A DNA stretch of 64,000 bases from Croceicoccus estronivorus (GCF_001625325.1 NZ_JRQQ01000013.1:1-64000); one strand, 5' to 3'; numbered from the stretch's first letter, positions 45,140 to 53,614 are shown. The notes: generated by a model from the sequence alone, not told the origin. Numbers and translations are program-made.

Positions 45140-46598
45140 GGCGACCGTCGGCGCCGATAACCCGCATGGCGGGATCGAGACCGACGACTTGCGCCAGCGC
45201 CTTGAGATCCTTTTCAGCGGGATTGGTGAACAAGACACTGATCGGTTTACGCATGGCGAGTACGAGCTGATTGCCTTCCACTGACAACGCGCTTTGCGCG
45301 AGCGCATCTGGGCTTCCAGCGCTGAAGCGGCGGGCAAGGCGAATGGCAAGGCCCCATGCGCGCCCCTCGTGCAAGCTGGCCGGGGAGGCAATTCGTTCCA
45401 GTTCGGGCAATTGCGCATTGCGGCCCGTATTGGCGCAAACGGCGGCGGCAATCATCGCACGGCCTTCGCCGTCGACGCCGACCCATCTTTTGCGCAAGGC
45501 CCATTCCACGGCTTCTTCCGCCCGCAGGTTGGGCTCAGTACGATAGGCGGCGAGGGCGAGCATGGTTGCGGCGAGCCGCAGACGCTTGCGGCCATCCCCG
45601 GCTGCCGGTGCGGCAATGGCGGTCCAGCGGGCGATCAATTCGGCAAATTTTGCGGGGCAGCCGAGTGTTTCCGTAAACTCCTTCACTCCGGCCAGAAGGG
45701 GGTCTTCTGCCTGTTCGTGACGGGTCAACTGACGGTAAAGCAGTCCCTCTCTCAAACCCCACGACGAAAAGACCACTTTTGATGGACGCAATTGGGTGAG
45801 GAGTGCAGCGAGCAGGGCTGCCGTATCCGGCAGCATGGTGAGACGGGATGACGACACCATGGGAACATCGGTGGCCAGCTGGCCCTGTTCCATTTCCCTG
45901 CAGAGATCGAGTGCATCCACAGAGGACATTGTGAAGCCGTGAGGATCGTCAAACGGCCAATGCAACTTGTGCATGGCATAATGGGCCAGGGCCCGGTGGG
46001 AGCCTCCGACGAGGTAAAGCGGAAGGTTTTCCCCTCCGCACCAGTCGGCCATGTCGAGCAGCTTTTCCACCCGCCGGACAAACTTGGCGGGGCCGCCCTC
46101 ACGCATCTGCGGCAGGCGCAGGGTTCCTAGCGGCAGGCTGGTGCCATGCTCGCAGATCTCACCGTCAATATCGACCAGTTCCAGGCTGCCTCCGCCGATA
46201 TCCGCGACAATGCCCTTGGCGCCGGGGAAGGCGGCGATCACCCCGGTAGCACTCGTCAGGGCCTCTTCCTCGCCTGACAACAGGCGCACGTCGAGGCCGA
46301 GCAGGCGCACGGCATCAAGAAATTCGGCTCCGTTTTCTGCATCGCGAGACGCTGCGGTTGCCACTGTTTCCACACGTTCGACACCGCGCAGGCGCAGGAT
46401 CGCGGCATAACGGGCCAGCGCGGCCAGAGCGGCCTGCATCGATTTGTTGGTCAGTCGGCCATTGTCCGCCACGCCTTTGCCGAGCCGGGCGGTGACCTTT
46501 TCGTTCAGTAATACGGAGGGCGCTCGGGCCGGGCCGCCAAAAATGACCAGGCGGACGGTATTGGAGCCGATGTCGATGACCGCACGTTCGGCGTTCAT
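45132..46598 (-). CDS. ppx: Exopolyphosphatase / pppGpp phosphohydrolase family
   Basis: A 488-residue Ppx/GppA protein. AVIDIGSNTVRLVIFG is the N-terminal phosphate-binding motif. VETVATAASRDAENGAEFLDAV, LSGEEEALTSATGV and IVADIGGGSLELVDI follow, then a C-terminal HD-like helical region (~305-480). It removes terminal phosphate from polyphosphate and possibly from pppGpp. It lies 58 bases behind ppk, as in many genomes. Start MNAERAV at 46598. Confidence 0.92.
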   Translation of the reverse strand: MNAERAVIDIGSNTVRLVIFGGPARAPSVLLNEKVTARLGKGVADNGRLTNKSMQAALAALARYAAILRLRGVERVETVATAASRDAENGAEFLDAVRLLGLDVRLLSGEEEALTSATGVIAAFPGAKGIVADIGGGSLELVDIDGEICEHGTSLPLGTLRLPQMREGGPAKFVRRVEKLLDMADWCGGENLPLYLVGGSHRALAHYAMHKLHWPFDDPHGFTMSSVDALDLCREMEQGQLATDVPMVSSSRLTMLPDTAALLAALLTQLRPSKVVFSSWGLREGLLYRQLTRHEQAEDPLLAGVKEFTETLGCPAKFAELIARWTAIAAPAAGDGRKRLRLAATMLALAAYRTEPNLRAEEAVEWALRKRWVGVDGEGRAMIAAAVCANTGRNAQLPELERIASPASLHEGRAWGLAIRLARRFSAGSPDALAQSALSVEGNQLVLAMRKPISVLFTNPAEKDLKALAQVVGLDPAMRVIGADGRLS

Positions 46599-46656
46599 CG
46601 TGCCGCCTGCATAGTATGAAGTGGTATACAGGTGCGGGTGGCGTGGCGCTGCCCGC

Positions 46657-48843
46657 TCAGGCCGCGCCGCGCCGCAGCGACAACTTTGGCACCTTGCGCC
46701 CGCTGGCGAGCGCAGCACCGCGCCCCGACAAGGAGGGATTGGTCATGAAATAGCGGTGCAGGTTGAATGGTTCTTCGCCCTTTTCCATGCGCTGATAAGT
46801 ACCATCGGGCTCCAGCAGCCAGCTTTGCTCCGTGTCAAGAAGGTTTGCCAGCATCACCTGATCCAGCACCTGGTCATGCACAGTACTGTTGCGGATGGGC
46901 ACCAACAGTTCCACGCGGCGATCGAGGTTGCGGCTCATCCCATCGGCGGAGGATATGAACACCGCGGCATTGGGGTTGGGGAGGTCTGCGCCCGCTGCAA
47001 AGGCCCAGATGCGGCTATGTTCAAGGAATCGGCCGATCACGGACTTGACTGCGATGTGTTCGGACAGGCCGGGGATGCCGGGTCGGAGACAGCAAATGCC
47101 GCGGATGACCAGACTGATTTCGACGCCTGCGTTGCTGGCAGCGTAAAGCCGGTCGATCAGTCCATCATCGGTCAACTGGTTCATTTTCGCCCAGATGGCA
47201 GCGGGCTTGCCTGCTTTGGCGTTTTCAATTTCCCGGTCGATGCATTCGTAGAGTTTGTCACGCAGACCAATGGGTGAAATGGTCAGCAATTCCATCTCGC
47301 GCGGTTCGACATAGCCCGTGATGAAGTTGAACAGCCGGCCTGCGTCGCGTGCAGCCTTGGGGTCCGCCGTGAAGAAGCTCAGGTCGGTATAGATCCGCGC
47401 TGTGAACGGATGGTAATTGCCGGTGCCGAAGTGGCAGTACGTGCGATAGCCCTCTTCCTCGCGGCGCACGACCATCGATACCTTGGCGTGGGTCTTCCAG
47501 TCGACGAAGCCGTAGATCACTTGCACGCCTGCGCGTTCAAGCTGGCTGGCCCACAGCAGGTTCTGCTCTTCGTCGAAGCGGGCCTTCAATTCGACCACCG
47601 CAGTCACCGATTTTCCGGCTTCAGCTGCGGCGATCAAGGCGGCGATGACGGCAGATTGCTTGCCTGCGCGGTACAATGTCTGCTTGATTGCAATGACATC
47701 CGGATCGGCCGCGGCCTGGCGCAAGAAGTCGATCACCACCTCGAAGCTTTCATAGGGGTGATGGATCACGATATCCTTTTCGCGGATTGCGGCGAAACAA
47801 TCGCCGTCATGTTCCAGAATGCGTTCGGGATAGCGCGGGTTATAGGGTTCGAATTTCAGTTCCGGGCGATCTTCGTCAACAATCGTGGACAGCCCGGCCA
47901 TACCGATCAGTCCGCCAGTCTTGATTACGATTGCCTGATCAAGCCGCAGTTGTTCGCGCAGCAGGTGTTCCGCAGCCTGATCGAATTCGCCCTGCAGCTG
48001 CAACACGATGACTTTGCCGCGCCGCCGCCGCTGAATCGCGGTGCGGAAATAGCGGACGAGATCTTCCGCATCTTCCTCGATTTCGATGTCGCTGTCGCGC
48101 AAGACGCGGAAAACGCCGTTGCCTTCCACCCGGAAGCCGGGAAAGAGCACATCCGCGTTGCGAGCGATCAAATTCTCGATACTGATGTAGATCGCCTTGT
48201 CGCCGGGAATGCGGAGGAAACGTGGAAGAGCTGATGGAATCAGCACCATTTCCATCACCGGCGCCCCATCTGCGATGCGGGTGAGAGAAAAGAGAATGCC
48301 CATTCCCTGATTTGCGATGAACGGGAACGGGTGGGCGGGGTCGATTGCCTGAGGGGTGACTACTGGCAGGACAGCGTTGAGAAAATGATTGCGGAGCCAT
48401 TCCAGTTGATCCGCATCGAGCGGCTGGTCGTCGGCGACAAGGATGTTTTCTCGCGCCAGCTGGTCCTGCAATTCCTGCCAGATAGCCTGTTGCGCGGTTT
48501 GCAGCCCGATCACAGCCTCGCGTACTGCCGCGAGCTGTTGCGAAGGCGTCAGGCCGTCGATCGAGATTTCCTCGATATGGCGCTCGACCTGGCCGGCCAG
48601 GCCGGCCACGCGGACCATGATGAATTCATCGAGGTTGTTGCCCGAAATGGAAAGAAACCGCAGCCTTTCCAACAGCGGGTAATCCGTGTTGCAGGCTTCA
48701 TCCAGAACTCGCTGGTTGAAAGTAAGCCAGCTCAACTCGCGGTTGAAAAACCGTGCCCCGCCTTCGGGAATGGGCAGAGATGTGGGCTCTCCCGCATCGT
48801 AGCCGCTCGAATCATGATCTTGCCGTTCCATAGCAGGCCGCAT
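46657..48843 (-). CDS. ppk: Polyphosphate kinase 1
   Basis: A 728-residue PPK1 that builds polyphosphate from ATP at the inner membrane. FFNRELSWLTFNQRVLDEA opens the N-domain. Later motifs include VHHPYESFEVVIDFLRQAA, KQTLYRAGKQSAVIAALIAAAEAGKSVTAVVELKARFDEEQN and CHFGTGNYHPFTARIYTDLSFFTADP with the autophosphorylated His; VIGRFLEHSRIWAF comes near the end. An internal ATG at 48831 is an alternative start. A weak Pho-box-like repeat lies just upstream, and ppx follows. Confidence 0.96.
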   Translation of the reverse strand: MRPAMERQDHDSSGYDAGEPTSLPIPEGGARFFNRELSWLTFNQRVLDEACNTDYPLLERLRFLSISGNNLDEFIMVRVAGLAGQVERHIEEISIDGLTPSQQLAAVREAVIGLQTAQQAIWQELQDQLARENILVADDQPLDADQLEWLRNHFLNAVLPVVTPQAIDPAHPFPFIANQGMGILFSLTRIADGAPVMEMVLIPSALPRFLRIPGDKAIYISIENLIARNADVLFPGFRVEGNGVFRVLRDSDIEIEEDAEDLVRYFRTAIQRRRRGKVIVLQLQGEFDQAAEHLLREQLRLDQAIVIKTGGLIGMAGLSTIVDEDRPELKFEPYNPRYPERILEHDGDCFAAIREKDIVIHHPYESFEVVIDFLRQAAADPDVIAIKQTLYRAGKQSAVIAALIAAAEAGKSVTAVVELKARFDEEQNLLWASQLERAGVQVIYGFVDWKTHAKVSMVVRREEEGYRTYCHFGTGNYHPFTARIYTDLSFFTADPKAARDAGRLFNFITGYVEPREMELLTISPIGLRDKLYECIDREIENAKAGKPAAIWAKMNQLTDDGLIDRLYAASNAGVEISLVIRGICCLRPGIPGLSEHIAVKSVIGRFLEHSRIWAFAAGADLPNPNAAVFISSADGMSRNLDRRVELLVPIRNSTVHDQVLDQVMLANLLDTEQSWLLEPDGTYQRMEKGEEPFNLHRYFMTNPSLSGRGAALASGRKVPKLSLRRGAA

Positions 48844-48854
48844 CGGTGGTTGCT

Positions 48855-48872
48855 GTTACATTTCGATGACAT
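48855..48872 (-). promoter_or_regulatory. Possible Pho box upstream of ppk
   Basis: On the minus strand ATGTCAT-CGAA-ATGTAAC has the seven-four-seven layout of PhoB sites; the first unit matches CTGTCAT at six of seven bases, the second at four. It is only 11 bases from the upstream ATG (23 from ATG 48831), which leaves little room for a promoter, so it is tentative. Confidence 0.3.
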
Positions 48873-49036
48873 GGGAGTGTGTGGTGTGTTTGCATAGGTA
48901 TTTTCGGCACCGCCCTGCGGTTTTTTGCATCGAAAAACGATAGAAAGAGAGGTGATTGGCGAATAGAAGCCAATATGGATGTGCTTGGCTATCCGAGTTT
49001 AACCGGAAATTAGCTAACTTGGCCCACAGTTCTGCG

Positions 49037-50080
49037 ATGTGGAAGAAACCGGCAACCGAGCGGCGCGCGAAAGTCAATATATCACGCGCGTCGAAGCTGT
49101 TCTTCCCTCTCAACATGGCTCGCCCCCGAGCCTGGATTGTCGTCGCTTTGACTCTCTGTATCGTCGGACTGGCAGATGCCATTTCAGGCTATGCGATATG
49201 GTTCGGGCCTCTCTATCTCATGATCATCGGATTTGCCGCGTGGTCCCTCGGATGGCGGGAAGCCGTGGGCGTAGGTCTGAGCTGCCTGGGCATCACTTTG
49301 GTGGTGAACGGCTTCAGCATTTACCCCTATGGGACAGCCCATGCTTACTGGAACCTCGCAATACGCATTCTGGCGGTTCTGGTTATCATTGGCATTCTGG
49401 ATAGCGCCCGCAAGCTGTGCGAGAATGAATGGCTATTGGCCCGCACGGACCCCTTGACCGGGGTGCTCAATCGTCAGGCCTTCTTCGAACTGGCGGAAAG
49501 TATCGATCATTCGGAGACTTGGTACGTTCTCGTCTATGCGGATCTGGACGGACTGAAGCGGCTCAACGATCGTGAAGGTCATGCCAGAGGGGACGCCTGC
49601 TTGCAGGCTTACACGGCGCATGTACAGCAATTGATCCGGAAGGATGATATCTTTGCACGCGTCGGTGGGGATGAATTTTTCATATATCTGGCTGTTCGGG
49701 ATGAAGAGGCGGGCAAAGCTGTCGCCTTGCGGCTCCATAAGGGGATGAACGAAGCAGCATCCGAATTTTCCGCCAGTCTGCGGTGCAGCACAGGGGCTCT
49801 GATCCTCGCGCCAGGCAGCCGGTCGCTGAGCCGGGAAGTGAAGATCGCTGACGAACTGATGTATCAGGCAAAGAACGCCGGAGCATCCTTGAGAGTGGCC
49901 TCGGTACACGAGCGGCGGGGGAGCTTGTACGTATCGCCCGACTGGAAACTTTCCGCTGCATTCGGAGAAGAGGCCGGGCCGACGACTTGCGCTTCGATCG
50001 AGATGCGAGAGCAGAGTGTCGGGGCCGCGATCGAGCCAATCGAGGCATACCGGCCATCAACCGGTATCGCTGCGGCATAA
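49037..50080 (+). CDS. Membrane-bound diguanylate cyclase (GGDEF)
   Basis: About 347 residues. An N-terminal membrane region of about four short spans (residues ~28-125: WIVVALTLCIVGLADAISGYAIWFGPLYLMIIGFAAW, LAIRILAVLVIIGIL) is followed by a GGDEF domain (~135-290) with DPLTGVLNRQAFF, YADLDGLKRLND and RVGGDEFF. RKDD stands five residues before GGDEF, the RxxD inhibitory c-di-GMP site. The C-terminal ~60 residues have no recognised domain. It should make c-di-GMP at the inner membrane. Start uncertain: ATG 49037 taken, TTG 48956 or ATG 49115 possible. Confidence 0.87.
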   Translation: MWKKPATERRAKVNISRASKLFFPLNMARPRAWIVVALTLCIVGLADAISGYAIWFGPLYLMIIGFAAWSLGWREAVGVGLSCLGITLVVNGFSIYPYGTAHAYWNLAIRILAVLVIIGILDSARKLCENEWLLARTDPLTGVLNRQAFFELAESIDHSETWYVLVYADLDGLKRLNDREGHARGDACLQAYTAHVQQLIRKDDIFARVGGDEFFIYLAVRDEEAGKAVALRLHKGMNEAASEFSASLRCSTGALILAPGSRSLSREVKIADELMYQAKNAGASLRVASVHERRGSLYVSPDWKLSAAFGEEAGPTTCASIEMREQSVGAAIEPIEAYRPSTGIAAA

Positions 50081-50375
50081 AGCCATACCTGTATAAAAGC
50101 GCCGGTCATTTTTGAGAAACTTCGGCGTCGAAAAATGTTGTTGCGTGGGTGGGCGGCCAATCATTTTAGTGATGATTAGGTATTTTGGCCGGAGCATGTT
50201 ACATACTCCATGCTGACGTCGAAACTTGCGACGGACCTCGGCGAATGACGACCGCTCCAGCTATTGATTAGCTATAGCGTAGCCTGACGACGACTTCCTT
50301 TCAATTGACGGCCAAACGCACGACTCTGTCGCATATTGCGGCAGGGTAACTCTTGTTATTTGATAGGAATGAATC
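50081..50375. other. Long leader/intergenic region before cspA
   Basis: Almost 300 bases without a gene, AT-richer than the surroundings. Cold-shock genes often have long structured 5' leaders, which would fit, but I cannot point to a defined cold-box element or promoter. A near-palindromic stretch (ATCATTTTAGTGATGAT, 50160-50176) may be a terminator or operator. Confidence 0.35.
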
Positions 50376-50582
50376 ATGCCCATCGGCAAAGTCAAATTTT
50401 TCAACAATGACCGCGGTTACGGTTTCATTGAACCCGAAGATGGCGGCAAGGATAGCTTCGTCCACATCTCCGCCGTGCAGGCTGCGGGCCTGGCCACGCT
50501 CTCACAGGATCAGCGTCTCTCGTACGAGGTGGAACGCGGAAAGAATGGCAAGGAGTCGGCGATCAACCTGGCTGCTGCCTGA
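50376..50582 (+). CDS. Cold-shock protein (CspA family)
   Basis: A 68-residue OB-fold protein. GKVKFFNNDRGYGFIEPEDGGKDSFVHISAV contains RNP1 (GYGFI) and RNP2 (DSFVHI), the single-strand RNA/DNA-binding motifs of CspA proteins. It acts as an RNA chaperone in cold or general stress. TAGGA precedes the ATG. It opens a run of small genes, among them an IF-1 paralogue, another OB-fold translation factor. Confidence 0.95.
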   Translation: MPIGKVKFFNNDRGYGFIEPEDGGKDSFVHISAVQAAGLATLSQDQRLSYEVERGKNGKESAINLAAA

Positions 50583-50649
50583 CGCCTGCCAGAAGTAGTT
50601 GCGAAGGCGGGGGCGTTGTTCCCCGCCTTCCAAAAAGAGATTGATTGAT

Positions 50650-50874
50650 ATGGCCCAGACTGTCGCATTTTATATTGAACGCGCCGAAGAGTCGGCGGAG
50701 GAGGCCAGAAATGCCACTCTTGAAAATGTGAAGGCGCGGGCGCTGCGGTCCGAGGCCTCATGGCGGCAAATGGCCAGTCGGGCTCGTTCGGTCGAAGAAA
50801 ACAGGGCAAGAAGAGATCGGGAAAAGGTGGCTTCCGCTGCCACCGATATATCCCCCTGTAACGAGCAAAAATAG
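50650..50874 (+). CDS. Small helical protein, unknown function
   Basis: A 74-residue, strongly charged, helical protein (AQTVAFYIERAEESAEEARNATLENVKARALRSEASWRQMASRARSVEENRARR). The heptad-like spacing suggests a helical hairpin. No signal peptide and no family are recognised. It follows cspA by 67 bases in the same direction and may share its mRNA. ATG 50650 is the first start that yields the coherent helix. Confidence 0.7.
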   Translation: MAQTVAFYIERAEESAEEARNATLENVKARALRSEASWRQMASRARSVEENRARRDREKVASAATDISPCNEQK

Positions 50875-50962
50875 CACCCGGAAATTCAAACGAAAACCGG
50901 GCAATTGCGCTTGCTACGATGCTGTGCCCGTGCGTTCCGCTGCTACGCGGCCAGGCAGGTGA

Positions 50963-51229
50963 TTACCGTCTGAAACCAGACCGTCTTGCCATACCGGGCC
51001 CTTGCCCAGCGACTCTTTCCCGAAACACAATCCTGCCTTTGGAGAGGTCGTAAGGGGTCATTTCAACATGCACCCTGTCTCCAACCACGGACCTGATCCT
51101 GAACTTGCGCATCTTGCCCGCTGTATAGGCTATGATGCGATGTTCGTTGTCGAGCATGACGCCAAAACGTCCATCGGGTAGAATCTCGTCGATCTGCCCT
51201 TCCATAGTGATCAGTTCTTCTTTTGCCAT
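50963..51229 (-). CDS. infA: Translation initiation factor IF-1 paralogue with basic tail
   Basis: An 88-residue IF-1-like OB-fold protein: [61 protein letters not shown] matches IF-1 over its full ~72 residues. It then continues with a 16-residue Arg/Gly-rich tail (ending [10 protein letters not shown]) that ordinary IF-1 lacks. IF-1 binds the ribosomal A site during initiation. Because of the divergent core, the tail and the small-gene surroundings, this looks like an accessory second copy rather than the housekeeping infA, which would lie elsewhere. A longer frame to 51313 is unlikely. Confidence 0.87.
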   Translation of the reverse strand: MAKEELITMEGQIDEILPDGRFGVMLDNEHRIIAYTAGKMRKFRIRSVVGDRVHVEMTPYDLSKGRIVFRERVAGQGPGMARRSGFRR

Positions 51230-51378
51230 AAGACAGCCTTTTTTCTGATTGACGCCTGTGACCTGCTTTTCAGCGCCTCTAACGAGTGAGGAAATTGCAA
51301 GATTTTCCAGCATTCAGGAAAGCTCGAGCATAGGGTCACGGCATATTTTAATGATGTAGATGTGGTTATTGTGTAGCG

Positions 51379-51591
51379 CTACTTTCTCGCGTACTCGCTA
51401 GGCTTTGCATTGTAATTTACTTGCGCAAATTCTTTGGCGGCAGCGATTGTCTTGAATATTTCATCCCTTAAAGTGGATGTGACAATCGGATATCCTTGAG
51501 AGTTATAGCGAGTGTCGCGAACCGTCAGGCGATATCCTCCTTCTTCTTCATCTTTGGTAATGAGAAAAGGACGGAGGGCGCCTTGGGTCAT
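51379..51591 (-). CDS. Small protein of unknown function
   Basis: A 70-residue soluble protein: LRPFLITKDEEEGGYRLTVRDTRYNSQGYPIVTSTLRDEIFKTIAAAKEFAQVNYNA. The beta-rich first half followed by a helix reads like a real, ordered domain. No family name is known to me. It lies between the IF-1 paralogue and the 48-codon gene, on the same strand as both. Confidence 0.65.
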   Translation of the reverse strand: MTQGALRPFLITKDEEEGGYRLTVRDTRYNSQGYPIVTSTLRDEIFKTIAAAKEFAQVNYNAKPSEYARK

Positions 51592-51604
51592 GGTCAGTTC
51601 CTAA

Positions 51605-51652
51605 CGTGAAAAATAAGAGAAATGCCGGGAAGGATGTTATTCCTTGCCCGGC
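51605..51652 (-). terminator. Intrinsic terminator of the 48-codon gene
   Basis: On the minus strand GCCGGG...CCCGGC encloses AAGGA/TCCTT (11 pairs with one bulged base, 51652-51624), followed by the T-rich ATTTCTCTTATTTTT (51623-51609). It lies ten bases after the stop of the small gene at 51662. Confidence 0.8.
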
Positions 51653-51661
51653 GTATGTATT

Positions 51662-51808
51662 TCAGCCGATCATTTCAGCGATAATCTGTTTTACCTCGCT
51701 CCGGGAAAGGACGCCACTTGTGGGGCATCTGACTGTCCTGGAATTGCGAGGGTTTCCGGTTGACAGCTTGTGCATTTTGTCATGCCGGATATGAGAAACT
51801 CTTTGCAT
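51662..51808 (-). CDS. Very small protein, 48 residues, unknown function
   Basis: A short frame with an AAGGA ribosome site five bases before ATG 51808 and a good terminator behind it. The product is basic and ends in PTSGVLSRSEVKQIIAEMIG, a turn followed by an amphipathic helix that looks conserved in character; the first ~20 residues look less ordered. An internal ATG at codon 12 (51775) could be the start of a 37-residue form. No family is recognised. Its position in a run of small stress-type genes suggests related use. Confidence 0.6.
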   Translation of the reverse strand: MQRVSHIRHDKMHKLSTGNPRNSRTVRCPTSGVLSRSEVKQIIAEMIG

Positions 51809-51856
51809 TGTAGTCCTTATTTTCGTGCCTAAGCGTCTGAACGCTTTAGTTTGTAA

Positions 51857-52114
51857 TCAATGATCTTTGCTCTCCCTTGCCAACGTCAGGGCAATACGGC
51901 GCATTGTCCGTGCGACCTCGATAAAGCCTTCGGGGCTGGCCATTGCGATGGCCAATGGAGCCCCTCCCAGAGTCGGCTGAGGCGTGTTCAGCATCGTTGC
52001 CCCGCCAAGGCGTCCTCCAAACAGAAGGAATGCAAGCTGGGTAATCTCATACTGTCGCCGGGCGGCCTTTGGGCGAAGCCTAAGGTCACCTGACTGCTTG
52101 CGAAACGGCCGCAT
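51857..52114 (-). CDS. DUF2384-like (Xre/MbcA/ParS toxin-binding) small protein
   Basis: An ~85-residue protein whose C-terminal part reads RRQYEITQLAFLLFGGRLGG, then MLNTPQPTLGGAPLAIAMASPEGFIEV. This is the LNTP...LGG.PL....S.EG pattern of the DUF2384 domain of Xre/MbcA/ParS antitoxins. No helix-turn-helix domain precedes it, and no RES-type toxin gene is adjacent, so it is an orphan small form, perhaps a stress or regulatory protein. The start is uncertain (52114 or 52162; the latter overlaps the preceding gene). Confidence 0.6.
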   Translation of the reverse strand: MRPFRKQSGDLRLRPKAARRQYEITQLAFLLFGGRLGGATMLNTPQPTLGGAPLAIAMASPEGFIEVARTMRRIALTLARESKDH

Positions 52115-52158
52115 CCGGGGCCTATCATGTCGACCGCTTGCATAAGTACGCAAGCACG

Positions 52159-52359
52159 TCATGCGTTGCTCTCACCTGCCGCAGGCGTTTCAACCAACGG
52201 TCGATATTGAGAGACGCCTAATTCGCCACGCCGCTGACGTATCCTTTCGGCATAATAGCGGACAGAAGCAAAATGGCATTCCTTAAAGGCAACCTGATGC
52301 GATTCATTCGCGTTGATCAGTGCTACCTGATGTTGGAATAACAGCTCATTCAGATCCAC
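52159..52359 (-). CDS. Small protein, unknown function, GTG start
   Basis: A 66-residue protein MDLNELLFQHQVALINA... with RYYAERIRQRRGELG in the middle, soluble and mainly helical. The start is a GTG, decided by AGGAGA six bases upstream; an ATG 15 bases further upstream overlaps that ribosome site. It is followed closely by the DUF2384-like gene on the same strand. Confidence 0.62.
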   Translation of the reverse strand: MDLNELLFQHQVALINANESHQVAFKECHFASVRYYAERIRQRRGELGVSQYRPLVETPAAGESNA

Positions 52360-52549
52360 GTTGTCTCTCCTCATGCGGGAGCGCAACGGTCTCTCAGTCG
52401 CCGCCATGCCAAAGTCCGGGCTGCGATAGCGTGAATATGGTGATTGTCACGCGAATTGCAATCTCGCCCCTGATTTAATGAAGCGGATGCTGATCGAATT
52501 GCGATCGCGCAGGAGCGTAATTCTGAAGGAACGCGCAGGTTCAATCGAG

Positions 52550-53614
52550 TTATCTCGCGGCACGGATCGGACGCAATGATGGGGACTTGAACCAGAACGT
52601 CCAACAGGCCAGCGTGCCGAGCAATGTCAGCGCCAATCCGGCAAAGGTCAGTGCAATACGCCAGACTATTCCGCCGACCTTGGCTGCGTGCACAGGATAG
52701 TATTTCTCTTCGATAAGAGAGGCTGCATCGCCCTGAAAAGGGTCCTGAACGCCAAGGATGGTTGCAGTCGCCGGGTCGAAATAGACATAGGTTCGCCCGT
52801 TCGGGGTCCATTCCTCTGCCTGTTTCAGTCGTAATGTAAGAGGAGCGCCAGCCTCTCGCGGAAACTGAAAGCGGCGTGCTGTCGCACCGGGAAAGAGGGC
52901 TTCTGCGTCCTTCACGATGAGTGCCCAGTTCGTGTCCGGCCCAGGGGCGGAGTGAGCATGCGGCAGATCCGGGCGTGGCTTTTGCGGTTCTGACAGAGGG
53001 AAGAGCAGGGCTGTCGAAAGCGGCTTGAACACCATCAAGGTACCGGTCAGGGCAAGCACAATCAGCAGCGGGGAGGCGACGATCCCGATATCGCGATGTT
53101 GCCAGACGATGGCAGGGCGCGACATACGCGCCGGCCACAGGCGGAACTTGAACGTCTTGCGCGTGCGCCACCACAATATTGTGCCACTGATGGTAAAGGC
53201 CAGCAGCAGCAGGCCCAGAATGCCAGTGATGAGCTTGCCCGTGTCTCCGAGAAACAGGTGATGGTGCAGATCGAACAACCACAGTTCGGGCCGTTCCCAT
53301 AGACTGCGCCACTGATCCACGATCAGCCCATCCTGCGTCAGATAGGCTCCTGATCCGTCGTTGTAGATTGCCTGGTGCAATCCGAACCCGTCGCCGGCAA
53401 GAGTGAGGCGAGACAGGGGAGAAGTACTGGCGGACATCGCCCCGGCAACAGCCATGCCGATTTGCGTGGCATCGTTACGGACGGGTTCGTCTGCCCCAGG
53501 TAGCATGATCCAGGCATCTTCCCACATGAGCAGCACACCGGACAGGCCGATCATCGCCAGCAGCAAACCGGCAATGCCGCCCGCCCAGCGATGAAGCAGG
53601 GCGAGCAGTTGCAT
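52550..53614 (-). CDS. PepSY-associated membrane protein (siderophore-reductase-like)
   Basis: A 354-residue inner-membrane protein of the PepSY_TM type: an N-terminal span with HRWAGGIAGLLLAMIGLSGVLLMWED (residues ~8-32), LHHHLFLGDTGKLITGILGLLLLAFTISGTILWW, VWQHRDIGIVASPLLIVLALTGTLMVF and a last span near 320-345. Periplasmic loops lie between them, and paired histidines (HR, LHHHLF, WQHRDIG) could bind heme. Such proteins (PiuB, FoxB) are encoded next to siderophore receptors and are linked to iron release in the periplasm. Its ATG overlaps the stop of the receptor gene (TGATG), so the two are one operon. Confidence 0.87.
   Translation of the reverse strand: MQLLALLHRWAGGIAGLLLAMIGLSGVLLMWEDAWIMLPGADEPVRNDATQIGMAVAGAMSASTSPLSRLTLAGDGFGLHQAIYNDGSGAYLTQDGLIVDQWRSLWERPELWLFDLHHHLFLGDTGKLITGILGLLLLAFTISGTILWWRTRKTFKFRLWPARMSRPAIVWQHRDIGIVASPLLIVLALTGTLMVFKPLSTALLFPLSEPQKPRPDLPHAHSAPGPDTNWALIVKDAEALFPGATARRFQFPREAGAPLTLRLKQAEEWTPNGRTYVYFDPATATILGVQDPFQGDAASLIEEKYYPVHAAKVGGIVWRIALTFAGLALTLLGTLACWTFWFKSPSLRPIRAAR

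Noticed and set aside
52371-53312. 313-codon frame overlapping the PepSY membrane protein on the same strand
   Set aside because: Another frame of a well-supported gene; the product is Arg/Ser-rich without domain features.
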